Positions 24,290 to 36,345 of a stretch of 64,000 nucleotides of DNA are shown piece after piece. Made by a program: the position numbers and the translations under genes. The notes beneath the pieces are model-generated. The model ran no database searches, was not told the DNA's origin, and was given only the letters and a program-made list of their open reading frames with translations. The stretch's first letter is position 1; each line of letters opens with the position of its first letter. The DNA comes from Gnetum montanum (lineage: Eukaryota; Streptophyta; Gnetopsida; Gnetales; Gnetaceae): contig MNCI01026431.1 of the NCBI GenBank assembly GCA_015680685.1, forward strand, positions 862,492 through 926,491, in the 5' to 3' direction.

Positions 24290-24960
24290 TTGAAAAAACC
24301 CTTAAGATTTTAGGATCAATAAACATCGATATCTTGACATCTTGCAATACTTTAGTTTAAGTATTGAAGATATTGAATGATATAAATACTTCAATCTCTA
24401 TTGATAAGTTCATAGGAAGAAAAAGATATCAATGTACATTGATATATCAATATAAATCAATACGAAAAATATATACAATGTTATTGAAGTTCATCAATGT
24501 CATCGATAAGATGCCATAGGTAAAAACTTTTCCCAAGACTATTACATTTTAACAATGCAAATGCAATAGAGTTTGATAAAAATGATACAATGATATCAAA
24601 CTTGATAGAGGATATGATAAAAATATATAGAGTTAAATAATGTATATATATCCAATGGATAATTATTGCTTTAGAAAAAATGATTGATCATTTCTTATTG
24701 AAATCTATCAATGCTACAATGAAGCACTAAAAGATCAAATTTTGAAAATAAATAAGGCATCGACCCTAATTTTATAAAAGGAGCCACCCCCTTTTCCATT
24801 TTCATGATTAGCTAGCGCATTTTCTCCATGCGTAGCCATCATGCTAGGTCTTACTTCATAACACATGGTGGTGTTTGATAAGGACGAAGACTAATAGCTG
24901 GGGAGTAGGGCCAAGAAGGAAAGTAGATCAAACATGTCATATAAGCTTGATTTCCAAAAA
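24290..24960 (+). promoter_or_regulatory. LTR-like promoter region with palindromes and a strong TATA box
   Basis: A cluster of ATCGAT and GATATC-type words, including a perfect 20-base palindrome at 24426-24445 (ATATCAATGTACATTGATAT), leads to TATAAAAG (24773-24780) and a GC-richer leader. About 460 bases further on, the decayed ORF at 25240 begins. The layout resembles an LTR U3-R region, but I found no partner copy. Confidence 0.35.
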
Positions 24961-25239
24961 AATTCATGATGCATTTTAATTATATATGTAAGAAAATCCT
25001 TGTTTTCCATGCAATGTTTTTACCATGCTTTCTAGGGCATATAAATGATTGAATCCTCTATCACAAAGTAGTAGGGAAAGGTGAGCATGGGGATTGTGGA
25101 GGAAATTATTCATAGATATCACTTGCTTAATCTTCTTATATATGTGTAGGTGCTTTCGAACAAGTGCTTGAGAATTTCTCCTTTCCACGTAGTAGCCGAT
25201 TACACTATGTAGATTAACCATATGAATGTCAATATTCAT

Positions 25240-26215
25240 TAACAAATTGAGGTGTTTTACTATGAGGCTTTCATCAAATCCTTTATTGACTGGTTTTACC
25301 AGGAGGAGGAGGTCATGGAATTCTATAGGAACCTCAAGCTACATCTCACTAAGATGGAGATCCTAGAGTAGTATCTAGTTTCTTCTATGATGAAGATCAA
25401 GGTTAAGCTCATGGTAGTGTGGCCGCAGTTGTGGTTTGGGCTGCCTAGCAATGGTGAGAACATCTTCAAGCCAAGGGCTAGCAATAAAGAAAAATATCAC
25501 TTTTTTCACTAGGTTAGTGATGAGTTTGATTCGGATGTAGTATAATTGTAGGATGTCCAGTTTATCAACCTTTGGTTGGAGCATAGAGTGATGGCATAGA
25601 TGATTGTGATGAACATCCTATCATTAGCACATACCACGTACATTCTTAGCTCAACCCTTTAGGTGATGAACTCACTAATGTATGATGAAGAGGAAAATTT
25701 TGCATACCTATTGACTAGGTACATGGTTTATCATTATGATGATCTAGCCTTGAAATTTTCCTTTTCATTCTTGATTGCAGCCATCCTGTGGAAACTTGGA
25801 TTGCCACAACCTTAGACTAGGATGAAGATGAACTTGGATATCTTGAAGAAGGATAACTTCACCCAATCTTTAAAGATTTACATCAATATCAAATCCTTCA
25901 TCAAAGAATATGATGATCTATACTCATTTTTGGTGCCTTAGGCCAATGAGGCATGGAAGCTTTGAGGCAAGATGAGGACCCAAATGTATGAGGTTTGGGC
26001 CAATCAACAAGTGATCCTAGCCTTCTTAGAAAGGTTAAGTTCCATCATGAATGCCTTGGACAAGAGGGTTATGTACATAGAGCACAACATCCACTTGTAG
26101 ATCTGTGATGACAATGAAAGAGCTACACCATTCCACTTTTAAGAGGAAGATAGTATGAAAGTAAAGGGTGATTTCAAAGACTTATTTGGCATGGTTATTA
26201 ATTCTGTTAAGGCAT
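25240..26215 (+). pseudogene. Decayed ORF of about 325 codons, possibly a plant transposon-associated protein
   Basis: One frame reads through with stops mostly where Gln or Trp is expected: FYYEAFIKSFIDWFYQEEE, then VMEFYRNLKLHLTKMEI, FKPRASNKEKYHFFH, VSDEFDSDVV, FINLWLEHRVMA, NFAYLLTRYMVYHYDDLAL, and SFLIAAILWKLGLPQP. The order EFY-NL, a hydrophobic stretch, HR-MA and a LP-G-like end recalls the 'putative plant transposon protein' domain carried by some retroelement accessory ORFs. I infer that from pattern memory only. A C-terminal piece may be helical (QQVILAFLERLSSIMNALDK). It lies downstream of the LTR-like region at 24290. Confidence 0.4.
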
Positions 26216-26809
26216 GTAGACCATTTTGTTGCTAATTTTTGGATGTATGTATTTGGCCTTTGTTATTGGTAATTTTAGATTGATGAGGTATGTAAATCCT
26301 TATTTTGCTATGGACTTTGTGGATAGTGGTTATCCTTAACTTAGTTGTAGACTATTTATGTAAGTAAGTTTGTTTTTTCTATATTTTCTCATTGTTATTT
26401 TGAAAATGGAGGTAATTTTAATCATTTTTTATGACTTTACTTTTTATTAGTTATTAGTATAGTTGCATTGTTAATTATAAGTCTTACTACTTAACAGTTT
26501 CCTTTGAGAAATATGAAGCATAGGCCCATGATTTCTTTTAGTATTGTTATAATAATTATGCTTTGTATTTTTGAATATAGAGATGGGGGATTGTATTTTC
26601 CAAGTACATTTTGGTTTTATAGCCTGTTGGTCTTAATGGATCTGGCATATTTATTTTCCATGTTAAAGTAGGAGTTATTTCATCTTCATTGGCCGAGCAT
26701 TGGCCGAGCATTGGCCAAAGGCTAGTAGGGGATTATGATGAACCTCCTAATTATCTTTAATTTTTAATTAAAATATTTAAAATTTTAATTTTTTTAATAT
26801 ATCACTTAA
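26216..26809. other. Unassigned AT-rich sequence
   Basis: No ORF or motif of note apart from a perfect direct repeat of ATTGGCCGAGC at about 26688-26710. Contains long T-rich and A-rich runs near 26760-26800. Confidence 0.4.
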
Positions 26810-27211
26810 CAAAGTACACTAATTTCTGCAGTGGTACACAATAAGTACTAATGCTCTCTCAAAGCTATGTTATCATAGGTTACATTGGCCATGGAAGAAT
26901 TTTATAGGTCTTGAACATTGATCATCATTGATATCATGGCATACTTTAATATATTTGGAGAATAAGATGAAGTTCAAATGTCCAGGGATATTGATTTAGA
27001 TCATGAATATCAAAGTACACTACTTTCTGGGGTGGTACACAATAAGTACTAATGCTCTCTCAAAGCTATGTTATCATAGGTTACATTGGCCATGGAAGAA
27101 TTTTATAGGTCTTGGACATCGATCATCATTGATATCATGGCATACTTTAATATATTTGGAGAAGAAGATGAAGTTCAAATGTCTAGGGATATTGATTTAG
27201 ATCATGAAGAT
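26810..27211 (+). repeat. Tandem duplication, two units of 201 bp
   Basis: CAAAGTACACTA starts at 26810 and again at 27011; the two 201-bp units differ at only about ten sites, so the duplication is young compared with the surroundings. The second unit translates KVHYFLGWYTISTNALSKL, reminiscent of the end of a Ty3/gypsy RNase H (G-x-x-N-x-x-ADALSR), so it may be a fragment of a further gypsy element. Confidence 0.85.
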
Positions 27212-30200
27212 TATTAAAAATTGATACAAGACTTACTAATCTATACTGTAGAGCTGGCCAAGCTTGATACCCTCAAAATCTTATTCATATCAATAATTTA
27301 GCTGAGTTCAACATGATTAGAGGTAGTCGACTAGAGTTATCGATCCACATCAAAGCCATGGCGCAAGGCAATAATATTGGAAGTTGAAGCATATTGCAAG
27401 TGTGATGAAGTTTTATGTGTGTCTGCGTGAACACCAGATTATTTAGTACCATAGGGATATAGATTAATATTAATTCCCACAATGTATATTAATATTATTA
27501 TATAATTATCTATCCTAAATTAATTATTCTAAATTTTTTGTTCCCTCAAGTATAAAATGAGGCTTAGGCTTAGAGAAAAAGGGAGAATTCATACCCCCTA
27601 AAAATTCCAAGTCATTCTTTAGTAATTCTTGTTCCTAAAGAAGTGTCAAAAGAGCTAGTTGAACCTTGTGATAATTCATTAAACATTGGAGATTATTGTT
27701 GAATTATTGAGGTTGTTGCACTGTGAAGATTGCAAGGTAGGATTACAAATTAGGTGATATCTCCCTTGTATTTTTTGTAAATTTATTTGTATTTTGGCTT
27801 CAAATTGACATAATCATTAAATCTGCATTCTTGAACTTATGTTATAAGTTAGAATGAGAATTTATGATTTGGATTATGAATGATAGTCATAAGTATATGA
27901 TTGAATTTAATCACTTATTTAGTCTTGATGTTTCTTTAACTTTCAATCATTCCTCCATGAATACTACTCATGAGTTGGTCATAGATGAGATGACATTACT
28001 ACAATGAAGGTAATCTAGCACTGGATTTTGGCTAGCTCATCATAGTCCATGGTGACTTCCTATTAATAAAGATGTTTAGGCTACTCATTAATCTAGATTT
28101 GTATTACTTGAGAAAATTATGAATTTTTGTAGTTTCCTATTTATGACATCATGATAGATGGATTACATGGATGGAGCTTTAAGCCTCAAATTTCTGAATA
28201 GGATGAATTTTTTTTCAAACTACATATTAATCTTGATAATTTATTAAAGTCTCTTTAACAAGCTTTTCTAGGTAGTTTTTGAAAGGATAGTAGCTTTTTT
28301 TTTGCTTTTAACTTCAAAGTTGTATATGAGATAATTACCAAAAATGATCTTATTCATAATAAATTTAATAAGGCTTGAAGGATGAAATTATGATCACAAT
28401 TTTGGATGAAGAAAACTAAAAGATATTTTTCAGCATGTCCAATTGCATAACATGATTGAAAATGAACATATAGAATGTGCAAAAAATTTCAACCAAGAAT
28501 AATTAATATCATTCTTGATGATCACCTTACTTTGTGGACTCTCTTTTTCTATATTTGGAAGTATCTTTGGCTACCTATTTAGTATTGTATTTGGAAGATT
28601 CATTATGTAGTTAGTTTTCATAAGTGAAAAGATAATTATGATATTTCCTTAGGAGTTAAACATCAAATTCTTAAAGATGTTTCTTTTATCAAATAGGAAA
28701 AGGTTAGGTTGATTATATTAATAAATAAGAAGAAGATACCTAGCAACAAGAGATTACAAAAGGATTAAATTAGAAGGGGCAACTAGGCATGTTAAAAAAA
28801 AAGTACTCAAGACAAGGTAAACATAAAGTTATTACATGGAAGATCAAAATTAGAAGAAATAACCAAAATACTTGGGACATATTGGTAGAGAAATAAGATT
28901 TCTAATGAAGGATAGATAATTAATTCTTCTTTTTAAGTATTAATTTCTTTTGTATTTGTAAACTTAAGTTGCAAAAGCTATTAATTTTAGTTGCACTTTG
29001 TTTTTTATTTTTGGCTATTATATTAATGTTTTTAAGGAGAGAATAGTCTTCTCCTCTTATAAGAAACCTTTAGTAAGAAGTGAAAATATATGAGGGTACT
29101 TTTGAACAAGGAAAAGACCTTATTATTTTCCTAATCCAAAAGGAAGGTTTTAGAGAATTAGTTATAAGGATGAAAACTGAAAAGACATTCCCAAAACTAT
29201 TGGTTTCTTCCTTACATTCTCTTTTCAATGTTGATAAATTAATGTGCTCTAAATTTTTTTGTTATTATCCATTTTTTTTATGTCTATAGCTTGCCAAATA
29301 ACCTGATGAGGACATCACTGTACATTCTTCATGTTTTTATCATTCTTTAAGATATCATAGGAGTCGTATGAGTGGGTATTCATGTTTGGATTCTTTTGGA
29401 TGTTTTTCTTAGCTTGGACAAGTAACTACAATGGGACTATTAGGTGATATCAACTATAGCTTAGAATAATAGGCTATTGCAAGTCACAGTTAGCTATAGT
29501 TATTTGTAAATTAAAATTTTCATGTTTCTAAAGATAAGTGGTAGGTTGCAAGTCATTGAAAGCCAAGAGAAGATTGTAGTAGGTTGTAGTATGGAGGATT
29601 CAAGCTACAGGTGGTCATAGTTGTTAAAGGAAAAAAAGAAAAATATTTTAAGTTTTATTAGTATGGGAAGTACAATGTGGATGTAGTCATAACCACTCAT
29701 AGTCTAAAGAAAAATGATTTAAAAAGATTGTGCGTTTTAAATGGAAGACCAATAGTCAAGAAAGACTAAGGATCACTCCATAAATTATAAAAGAGTGTGT
29801 ACGACTTAGAGAAAGGAAAAGAGTGTCTAAGGTAAGAGGAAGAGCCTAAGGCAAGGACAAAGAGTCCAAGAGAATGAGAGGCAAGAGTAAGCACACTTGA
29901 GAGAAGTTAGGAAATCTCTTAGGAGTGTTATATTATCTTAAGCTTTGTGCTCCATGTATGAGCAATTGAGGAATTGATAGGGGACATGTATGACCTCTAC
30001 AATCCTTGTGAGGGTTTGAGTAGAGCTTGGATTTTCATTGATATTGTATTGCTAATGTTGAGAGTGGATTAATGGATGGATAATTTTTCTATCTCATTGT
30101 GTTCTACAAGAAATCCTTTTAGGATCTATTGAGGCATATCCATGTCATAAACTACACACCATGTATTAAAGAAGCTAACAAGACTTATGAATGATCCAAT

Positions 30201-30520
30201 TACATAAAATTCAAGCTTAGGTAGAACCATTATCTAATATAATAAAAATTATTATATTTACTTTAAATAAATAGAATAATGAATGAAGAGACTAGTATAA
30301 TTATAGAGTTATGGAAAATGAGAGTAGTTGATGCAAAATTTTTGGTTGTCAAACACCTCTTTTACAAAATATTGAAAAATTATACTTTTTCAAGAAAATA
30401 CCTAGGACATTTGCTTGTAGGCATGGGTAGCCTAAAAATAGTCTCCATGATAAAACTAAAAGATTATTATCTAAATGAAAGAAGCAAAGTATATTAAAAT
30501 TCTAAGAAAGATATAGTTTT
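27212..30520. other. Unassigned AT-rich sequence, possible old LTR pieces
   Basis: No gene could be supported. TATAAAAT at 27551-27558 followed by GAGGCTTAGG, and a segment around 29780-30130 rich in AAGAG and ending ATCTCATTGTGTTCTACAAG, have the look of LTR R-U5 regions but no partners were found. Small plus-strand ORFs at 29080-29289 and 30279-30497 match no family I know. Confidence 0.35.
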
Positions 30521-30525
30521 ATAAT
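30521..30525. repeat. Target-site duplication of element C, left copy
   Basis: ATAAT precedes the left LTR; the right copy at 43736-43740 is ATAAA, four of five identical. Confidence 0.65.
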
Positions 30526-31419
30526 TGATGAAGTGTTCAGTTCATATGTCGACTGGGTCGCATTAACGGAGCCTCATTGACATGACCATGTTGATGTGAC
30601 CCTGTTGATGTATCCGTCCATGTGTTAACATGACCCCGTTAATGTAGAGTTTGTCTCTTGCTATAAATATGCACACAACTGTAGCATTTTTGGCATCTTT
30701 TGGGAGTAGTTGTAGCCAAACTCTTGTAGTTTGTTCCCGTAAGAGAGAATATTTTCCAAGTGCCCGTAGTAGGTGTGAGAAAGGTATACAGCTTTTTATT
30801 CAAGCACTAATGTACCTAAGCCCATTGGCATGACCAGCAATAAAGATGAGCTTTTTGAGCATCCCTTGTAGCATTTGGATTTAGTCACTTAAGCATTTTA
30901 ATAGTTTAATATTTCAACACTTTAATAATTTCAAAAGATTTTATTGTTATCACTTTATTGTTATTGTCATTTCATATTTTATGAGAACCATAGGCATGAC
31001 CATCTCAAACATACATTAAACACTTGGTAACCCAGTGACGCTTGATGTCTAGTAACCTAGCAGTGGTTAGGGTATGCTTAGGATGTGCACGAAAGATGGG
31101 ATCGGTTGCATATGCTAGGGAGAGTTAACCAAAAGAGTAGAACAATTATAATTTACACAACTTTCCATTTCCTACAATTAAAGAATTAGAATTTAAAAGA
31201 TAAAAAGAAAACCAATAAAATTCATTTGCCTCAATCGAACTTAACCATTGCTTTAGAATATCACAAGTGAGGTTGGGAAGACAATGACCATTCTAACAAA
31301 GGTTTTTCTAGCTAGAGTTTGGTGTATGCAAGTGCTTGTAGTCTACAAAATTTGACCAAGTCACGTGTGAACGCCCATGATTTGTATGGTTGGGTGTAGA
31401 GGTACCTTGCCACTCATCA
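30526..31419 (+). repeat. 5' LTR of element C
   Basis: It begins TGATGAAGTG and ends CACTCATCA, directly before the primer site. U3 (30545-30650) holds several imperfect copies of GTTGATGTGACCC-like words. TATAAATA at 30662-30669 is followed about 130 bases on by the conserved block AGTGCCCGTAGTAGG. U5 contains CACTTGGTAACCCAGTGACG, shared with A, B and F. Confidence 0.92.
30545..30669 (+). promoter_or_regulatory. U3 repeat cluster and TATA box (C)
   Basis: Words of the form (C/G)TTGATGTGACC, GTTAACATGACCCC and GTTAATG recur about every 15-20 bases and run up to TATAAATA (30662-30669). The 3' LTR has the equivalent at 42850-42983. Such U3 repeats often bind host transcription factors; no factor can be named from sequence. 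Confidence 0.5.
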
Positions 31420-31420
31420 T

Positions 31421-31438
31421 TGGCATCATTGTTGGGGA
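31421..31438 (+). other. Primer-binding site of element C, tRNA-Asp type
   Basis: TGGCATCATTGTTGGGGA, one base after the LTR. Against the expected tRNA-Asp complement (TGGCGCCGTTGCCGGGGA) it differs at five positions, all C>T or G>A, as deamination would produce. Confidence 0.8.
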
Positions 31439-31603
31439 CTGTTAGTCTGACATGCACTATCCAATATTAGTAAGATTATCATTCACTTCATTGGAATGGA
31501 CCGAGGATAGTGAAATCTATGCATGCTAGGCAGTTTAAGTAAAAGAATGAGGCACACTAGTTAGTTGTTAGCTAACATAAAAAATGTCTTCTTCTCACAG
31601 GTG

Positions 31604-33400
31604 AGATGGATCCAACTTGCTAGTATCGCAAGAGTGTTAGGTGGTATACGCACATCCAGACAAGTATATCCCCAATTTCACCTTTATCCTACATCAGGAT
31701 GAGCACTTGTGATGGTGGGACATGGAGGGTAACATCATATTACCTCTTGATCGATCGATTCCTGGAATGCTACTTAAAAATCTTACTAGACTAGGCATTT
31801 AGGATCGTAGTGTGGAATACATCATGGAGGATCATGACTACTGAGATTATCATCCTAATGAGGCATAATGTGCACAAGATTGACAACATGCAGAATGCCA
31901 TGAATACATAAAGGGAAAATAGTTTAGTAACCCTTTGTTCTTACAAGACCCACATGACGATGAGGAACTTGTCTTTCATGATTCCCATTTGGCCAAACCT
32001 CCTCTAATGCATCAGATCATGTACTTCATCATTCAAAGTAAACAATGAAGTAATCAGGAGCCCCAGGATGATGGGGGATCATGCAAGAAAGATCCTGGGA
32101 AAGGGAAAGATGGACATGAAGATTGGGGCCATCATCAGAGTAGAGGAGGAGATTGACACTGAGGTAGTGGCAATTCTCCTCCCTCTTCTCCATCTTCTTG
32201 TTCCACCTTGTCTTCACCAAGTTCTAACTTCGATCGCAACTAAAGTAGGAAGGATCAGGGTGATGGCAATTAAAAATATTGATAGGATTGCAAGGACCAA
32301 TAGGGATGATGTGGGGAAAAGTGTGACCAATCACACGAGTCTCACCATCAAGAAAGGAGAGGCAACCAAAATTGTCACAGATGTCATGGCCATCAATAGG
32401 ACTATGACTCGGATGAACCACTGTTGGCTACTTGAAGCATGCTTAATGTAGTTGAGGTGGTTCAAATACCCAGTAGGCACTTAAAAGATAGTCAGATCAA
32501 TGCTTGACATAAACAGTATCCCCAAATTTGAAGGGGGATATAATTGTGATCCACATACTCACTTGCAAGAATTCCATGATGCTTGCATCCTATAGAACAT
32601 AGACAATGATTGGAAAAAACTCAAGCTATTCCCCCAAACACTTATCAAGAAAGTGGAAATCTAGTACTGATCTTTGGAACCAAAATCAATCAGATGATGG
32701 AGTACAATGCTACAAATTTTCAATGATAAATACCAAACCTACTTCAGAGTGGCTAATTTGAGACGACAGATCTAAGGGTGGAAACAAGGTGGTCATGAAC
32801 CCTTGGATGTATCCATGGGTAGATATTACTCATTGTTACATTGATGCCCTAGTCATGGCTACTCTCAGTAGGAACAACTTCACCACATCATCGATGGGCT
32901 TTGCTTTGAAACAAGAAAGACCCTTGGCGTTTATGCTTAAGGACAACTATTGAAGCTAAGGGCCCATCAGCTGTAGTGTCTCATTGAGCAAGTGGCTAAA
33001 GAAAGGGGGAAATTAAGGAAAAAATAGAGTACATAAGAGTATAATCGAGACCCTTCCATCCAAAAGAGGGAAGTCCAATTTTGTAAAGAGGAGGAAGAAT
33101 CACCACTGGATATAGTAGTGAATCGAAAAACCTTTCCCATATAAAAATTTTCCTCTGATATTTTAGTCAAGGTTGACAAGATGTGGGATTCTTTGGATGA
33201 AAGATTCCAAAGTGTCCTAAAAATTGCAAATGAGTCCAAAGAGTGAAGTAATGAGAGAGATTGGAAAAGGAGAAGAGAAGTTGAATGTGCCTATCATAAA
33301 GGTAAGAGTAAAGTTGCTACAGCAGAATAAGTTGTAGACTCTAATATAGAGGAGGATGATGGATGCGACATATGCCAGTATGAATACCCTAAGGGGTGTT
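31604..33400 (+). pseudogene. gag remnant of element C
   Basis: The frame starts near ATGGATCCAACTTGC (31608). The conserved gag core is at about 32490-32700: MLDINSIPKFEGGYNCDPHT, then HLQEFHDACIL, LKLFPQTLIKKVE and SLEPKSI, aligning with 16611-16889 of B. Further on come EEEESPLDIVVNRKTFPI, VKVDKMWDSLDERF, a Lys/Arg-rich stretch and the Cys motif CDICQYEYPKGCYLVV at about 33366-33413. An open stretch at 32068-32451 covers the basic region upstream of the core. Numerous TAG/TAA codons at Gln and Trp positions. Confidence 0.8.
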
Positions 33401-34139
33401 ACCTGGTGGTGTCACATCTACAAGAGTTTGGAGTGTATGCGCTGAATCCTCATTTGACAAAAAGGCAAACACCTTGAAGATTGCCTTATCCACAGGGCAA
33501 TCCCAGGTAGTTCCACCAGCAACCAAGTTATTATTCAAGTAGAGCATCACCATAACCCTATGAGTATTACCAGCAATGGCAACATCCACAATCATGGGGG
33601 ATGCCACCTCCAAGGTAATAGTACCCTTACTGGCAGCCAAATCCTTATGGGTACTATGTTCAGCAACCAGTCTGTGCGTGAGACTCTTCTCATCATGCAA
33701 CATTTCAAACTCATTACCACCCCTTGGAATAATTTTAAACATAGTCTCCATCACTTTGGGGGGAGAACCCACATCTATACTATCCTCCGTCACCTTCTCC
33801 TGCCATACCTACTCATCAGCCCCCCACTCAGCTACCTCCTGCTCCACCTATGTAGGGAGAGATACCACCACAACCACAACAATGTAATTCCACAAGGGTT
33901 GTGAACTTACAACTAGCTTTTCAGCTGAGTGTACTAGAATCAAAACCATAGAAACATCCTTTTTTCCAGTCCAATAACCCAAACATACCCTCACATTCAC
34001 TTGTGACTAGTGTCATTGAACCTCTAATTCACCTCCACCATTCAACCCTTCAAGCAACCTTTATGTCAAACACCCTCCATGATAAAAACCATCATGCTAA
34101 CACATGCTATGATGGACTAGATAAAGGTAGGTTATCCTC
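33401..34139 (+). other. Proline-rich gag-protease spacer of element C
   Basis: Plus-strand translation is rich in Pro, Tyr, Gln and Ser, the counterpart of 15166-15840 in B. The long minus-strand ORF at 33389-33793 lies over this low-complexity spacer and is regarded as a shadow. Confidence 0.45.
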
Positions 34140-34560
34140 CTTGGAAGTTGACTGATCGAGGGAGTCCCCTCATATACCTTCAAGTGGTAGGAAACGAGCC
34201 ATGCAAAGCTCTCTTGGATTCAGGGTTGGGTGTCAATTTGATTTCACATGATATGTACAAGACTTGGAACCTATCCTTGATGAAGAAAAGCAACATTCAG
34301 CTCAAGTTGGCAAACTAATCCATAACTATTCCCTTGGGATTGGTAGAAGCATGACCACCATTTGTGGGTGGTCCTATCCTGTTGACTTCCTAGCCATCTG
34401 GGTTGATAATTGCAATGGGAATTTCCCAATCATAATGGGAAGAGCCTAGCTTAGAATAGTGGATGCATGATTGGGACTTCAAGATCTTTCCCTTGAAATT
34501 TTAAAAGAAAATCCTTTTGGGAAGATCAAGAAGAAGCACATTCCATGCATCGCGTATAGT
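34140..34560 (+). pseudogene. Retropepsin-like protease remnant of element C
   Basis: VVGNEPCKALLDSGLGVNLI (about 34180-34240) keeps the catalytic Asp-Ser-Gly of retroviral-type aspartic proteases. NFPIIMGRA near 34420-34450 is the second conserved motif (ILGRPWL type). A single-base shift separates the two blocks. It would process the Gag-Pol polyprotein. Confidence 0.8.
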
Positions 34561-35100
34561 GACTTAGGGTGCAATTGTGTGTAGCAACTTTGGTCCGCTA
34601 AGAAGACATCTATTCAAGCATGTAGTTAGTGTGACAAAGAATCACAAGTTCAACAATGCCTATACATAGCAACCATGAATTAAGAAGACACACAGTGACT
34701 GACCGTTGACTTTGATAGCAGCACTTTATGCATGGAACCATTTGAGGTTCTTGTATGTGCCTATATGGAAAGCATGGACAAATTGGAAAAGGTCCATCAA
34801 CAAGTCTTGACTATTGATGATAGTGATGATTAGGGAAAGCTACAGATCCCTAACAGTTTTAAAAAGGAGCCTTTGGAACTGAAATCCTTACAAGCCAATC
34901 TAGAATATGCATTCTTGCAAAATGGCAAGCCAGTAATCATCAATGCCACTCTTACTCTGGAGAAAAAGAAGAGACTACTAAAGATGGTAAACAAATGGAT
35001 GGCTTATTTTGCATGGTCATATCATGAATTGATAGGAGTTGACCCTAGGGTATGTCAACATCTAATCTATATCAACTCCTCCATGAAGCCATGACAACAA
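34561..35100 (+). other. Protease-RT linker of element C
   Basis: Polyprotein spacer; an open piece at 34873-35094 reads ELKSLQANLEYAFLQNGKPV and ITLEKKKRLLKMVNKWMAYF, matching the segment before RT in Athila-group polyproteins (LPxHLxYAFLG...PVIIxAxL...). Stops upstream. Confidence 0.65.
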
Positions 35101-36345
35101 CCACAAAGATGGTTGAACCCCAAACTAAACCAAGTTGTCAAGGAGGAAATTGAACAATTGTTGAAAGTGGGGTTTATCTATTCTATTTCAGATAGCAAAT
35201 GGGTTAGCCCACTCATTATTGTGCCAAAGAAGGATGGAAAATGGAGGGTCTATATATATTTCTGACTACTAAACATGACAACCTTCAAGAATCACTTCCG
35301 ACTTCCATTTGTGGATCAAGTGTTGGATACCATTGCGGGGCATTGTTACTATAGCTTTTTGGATGGTTATAGTGGCTATAACCAAATCCAAATCATACCT
35401 AAAGATCATGCCAAGACACATTTTCAAGTCCCTGGTGAACTTTCACATATAAGAAGATGCCATTTGGCCTATGCAATGTGCCTGCAACTTTCCAACGCCT
35501 TGTCCTCAGCATCTTTTAGCAACAGATTGGTAAGGGGGTAGAAGTCTTCATGGATGACTTCTCTACCTATGGAGCAACATTTGAACAAGCCTTGGACCAC
35601 CTTGATGAAGTTCTAAAAAGATGTGTGGAAAATAATTTATGGCTCAACTGGCAAAAAAGCCACTTGATGATCCAAGAGGATATTATTCTGGGGCATCACA
35701 TTTCATAAGTAGAGATTGGTGTAGATCTTAAAAAAATTAGAATCATCCAAGGAATCACCAGTCAACCAAGTACTGTAAAAGATGTTCAGTCATTCCTTGG
35801 CCACATTGGTTATTACTGATGCTTCCTCAAGAATTTCTTGAAGATCGTCAAGCCGTTGGTGGAACTCACAAAGAAAGATGCTTCATTTTTCTATAGCAAG
35901 AAATGTCAATCCACATTCCAAACACTCAAATAAAAACTCATAGAAACTTCAATTCTACAGCCAGCCAACTGATCCAAACCCTTTCACATCATGATGGATG
36001 CATCTAATTATGCATTGGAAGCCATGTTTACACAGTTGGATGACCAGAGACATCCATATTATATTCACTGTGCAAGCTGAAGCATTGTGGGTGCTCAACT
36101 CAACTACACCACCATCGAAAAGGAATTGATGGTGGTGGTGTTTGCCTTGGAAAAATTTTGACATTATGTGCTTGGGTACAAGGTGTTTGTACATACTAAC
36201 CATAGTGCCATCTGGTTCTTGATGAACAAACCAACAGTGAGTTCCCATATTATACAGTGGCTTGTGATCCTTCAGGAATTTGGCCTTACTATGGTAGATA
36301 GGAAGGGAACTGAGAATGTGATTGCTGATCATTTATCTCAGTTAT
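35101..36345 (+). pseudogene. Reverse transcriptase and RNase H remnant of element C
   Basis: RT blocks: NPKLNQVVKEEIEQLLKVGF, WVSPLIIVPKKDGKWRVYI, FVDQVLDTIAGHCYYSFLDG, YSGYNQIQIIPKDHAKTHF, then after a frameshift near 35430 the catalytic box VEVFMDDFSTYG (about 35540) and FLGHIGYY. RNase H: MMDASNYALEAMF (about 35990), TTIEKELMVVVFALEKF (about 36110) and FVHTNHSAIWFL (about 36190), with Asn where Asp is usual, ending TENVIADHLSQL at 36345. The order and spacing are standard for Ty3/gypsy pol. TAG/TGA stops make it non-functional. Confidence 0.9.

Noticed and set aside
24976-25245. 89-codon minus ORF
   Set aside because: No recognisable similarity, in AT-rich sequence, and overlapping the leader of the plus-strand frame at 25240.
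31421-31438. tRNA-Asp gene
   Set aside because: Only the 18-base complement of a tRNA 3' end is present next to an LTR, so it is a primer-binding site.
33389-33793. 134-codon minus-strand ORF over C
   Set aside because: It lies antisense to the low-complexity gag-protease spacer of C and shows no domain; B has no counterpart.
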